Origin: an uncultured Sphingomonadales bacterium
GTDB taxonomy: Bacteria; Pseudomonadota; Alphaproteobacteria; Sphingomonadales; Sphingomonadaceae
Assembly (NCBI GenBank): GCA_903893935.1
Contig: CAITOD010000500.1
Coordinates: 1 to 6,775 of the forward strand
Length of the DNA stretch: 6,775 bases
Direction: 5' to 3'
Below are positions 5,870-6,775 of this stretch, one piece after another (position 1 is the stretch's first letter; each line of letters begins with the position of its first letter). A program made the position numbers and the translations under genes. The notes under the pieces were generated by a model. It was not told where the DNA came from, made no database searches, and saw nothing but the letters and a program-made list of their open reading frames with translations.

Positions 5870-6604
5870 CTATGCGAACAAGCGGCCGAGCGCCGGGATG
5901 CGGTCCTGCAGCCCCGCCTCGCGCAGGCACCACCACAGCATGGCCTGGTTGCTGGTCAGCACCGGCAGACCCAGGTCGCGCTCCAGCCCGGCAATCACAT
6001 CGAACACGCGGATGGCGGTGCAGCTGACGAACACGCAATCCGCGCCGGTGCCGGCGCACGCCATGCCTTCGCGAAACCATTGGCCAGGTTCGACCGAGGC
6101 CATGGCCTTGCCCTCGGCCAGGCCCAGCCCGACTTTATGCACCACCTCATAGCCATAGTGATTGAGAAACCCGATTTCCCGTTCCACCACCGCGTCGATA
6201 TAGGGTGTTACCAGCGCCACTTTGCGCGGGGCCAATGCTGCCAGCGCCGCGACGATCGCGTCCGAAGTGCTGGTCGCCGGCCTTCCACCGGTGGACTCCA
6301 TGCGTTGGCGCAAGGCCTCGCCCATGGCAGGATCGAACGTCGAAACCGCCGTGCAATTGAACACCAGCCGGTCAACGCCGGCGTCGGCCAGCAATTTGAC
6401 GGCTTGTTCAACGCCATCGGTCATGCCCAGCAAGTCTTCGCGTGTGCTGCCCGCCAGTTTCAGGCGCGTGGTGTTCAACGATACGCCCTCGGGCAGAAAC
6501 CGGGTCAGTTCGGGTTCGGCAACCGGATTGCTGGATGGCAACAGCATGCCAAGACGCATCCGCCACCCATAGCCCTTGCCGCGTGCCGGATCACTTTGCG
6601 ACAT
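5870..6604 (-). CDS. Maleate isomerase / Asp-Glu racemase superfamily enzyme
   Basis: The protein has 244 residues, normal for maleate cis-trans isomerase. The N-terminus YGWRMRLGMLLPSSNPVAEPE has the YGWR...PSSN...EPE pattern of the family, which also supports the start. The first catalytic cysteine is Cys84 in FNCTAVS (82-88) and the second Cys195 in VSCTAIR (193-199); TSNQAMLW (217-224) is the conserved C-terminal loop. Two active-site cysteines point to a maleate isomerase or racemase-type mechanism; arylmalonate decarboxylases keep only one. Maleate to fumarate conversion is one possible reaction, but there is no maleamate amidase or other nicotinate-pathway gene in the window, so a different cis-dicarboxylate or acid may be used. 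EutA-like proteins of ectoine use are related. It is the first gene of the operon seen here, with a modest GGGG site 3 nt before the ATG. Confidence 0.85.
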   Translation of the reverse strand: MSQSDPARGKGYGWRMRLGMLLPSSNPVAEPELTRFLPEGVSLNTTRLKLAGSTREDLLGMTDGVEQAVKLLADAGVDRLVFNCTAVSTFDPAMGEALRQRMESTGGRPATSTSDAIVAALAALAPRKVALVTPYIDAVVEREIGFLNHYGYEVVHKVGLGLAEGKAMASVEPGQWFREGMACAGTGADCVFVSCTAIRVFDVIAGLERDLGLPVLTSNQAMLWWCLREAGLQDRIPALGRLFA

Positions 6605-6775
6605 CTACCCCAGTCCCGTTTTATGCATACCTCAAAGCACTGAGGCGGCTTGGGGCACCTTTGCTCTGTCTGGAATTTGGTGACCAATTGATGTGTCGAA
6701 CCGTCCGCCTGGTGTCTGTGGTCTGCGGGTAGTTTTGCCACGGCGGTTAAGCTACGATTGCGCGGGACCAAAAAA
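6605..6775. promoter_or_regulatory. Upstream region of the catabolic operon with palindrome and leader hairpin
   Basis: No credible gene lies in this 171-bp stretch; frames that cross it show no family features. It should hold the promoter of the minus-strand operon unless another gene continues beyond the right edge. An 11-bp odd palindrome TTGGT-G-ACCAA lies at 6677-6687, 73 bp upstream of the isomerase start. A perfect 5-bp inverted repeat CCTCA/TGAGG (6630-6645) would form a small hairpin in the leader. I see no good -35/-10 pair; GCATAAAAC just upstream of the gene is the only AT-rich -10-like element. Confidence 0.4.

Noticed and set aside
6505..6771. Minus-strand 88-codon frame near the right edge
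   Set aside because: It overlaps the isomerase start in another frame, and its Cys-rich, low-complexity end has no family resemblance.
6700..6775. Possible insertion-sequence end at the right edge
   Set aside because: I looked for known terminal inverted repeats or transposase coding and recognised none. The edge is too short to judge.

Overview
The window looks like a catabolic gene cluster from a GC-rich alphaproteobacterium, most likely a sphingomonad. The support for that is the GC-rich third codon positions, a TonB-dependent receptor with a sphingomonad-style N-terminus, and accessory degradation genes next to it. The organism assignment is an inference from gene content and style, not a match. 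Every gene I can support lies on the minus strand, so transcription runs from high to low coordinates.

Layout in the direction of transcription. Unit A (6604 to 2357) encodes five proteins: a maleate isomerase/Asp-Glu racemase-like enzyme, a thiolase-fold protein with no recognisable catalytic cysteines, a DUF35 zinc-ribbon/OB-fold partner whose start overlaps the thiolase stop, a fused alpha-beta class I (SCOT-like) CoA-transferase, and a small SRPBCC protein. A strong rho-independent terminator (2294-2337) closes the unit. A gap of about 310 bp follows. It holds two AT-rich islands, one of which is a compact array of TTTTGAT half-sites. Unit B (2042 to 495) is an IclR-family regulator, probably started by TTG, followed by a COG2085 NADP-binding oxidoreductase. 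After a hairpin and a promoter-bearing gap of 327 bp, unit C begins: the first 55 codons of a TonB-dependent outer-membrane receptor that runs off the left edge.

How the genes may work together (inference): the receptor would import a substrate, the CoA-transferase would activate an organic acid as its CoA thioester, and the Cys-less thiolase plus DUF35 pair would act on the CoA ester. The pair resembles the steroid side-chain aldolase Ltp2-ChsH2(DUF35), so a retro-aldol cleavage is plausible. The isomerase, SRPBCC protein and NADP-binding oxidoreductase would handle acid or ring intermediates, and the IclR protein would sense a pathway metabolite. The substrate cannot be read from the sequence. 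I do not recognise this exact gene combination as a characterised pathway. The thiolase/DUF35 module with its retuned active site is the most interesting part. I saw no rRNA, tRNA, CRISPR array or recognisable insertion sequence.
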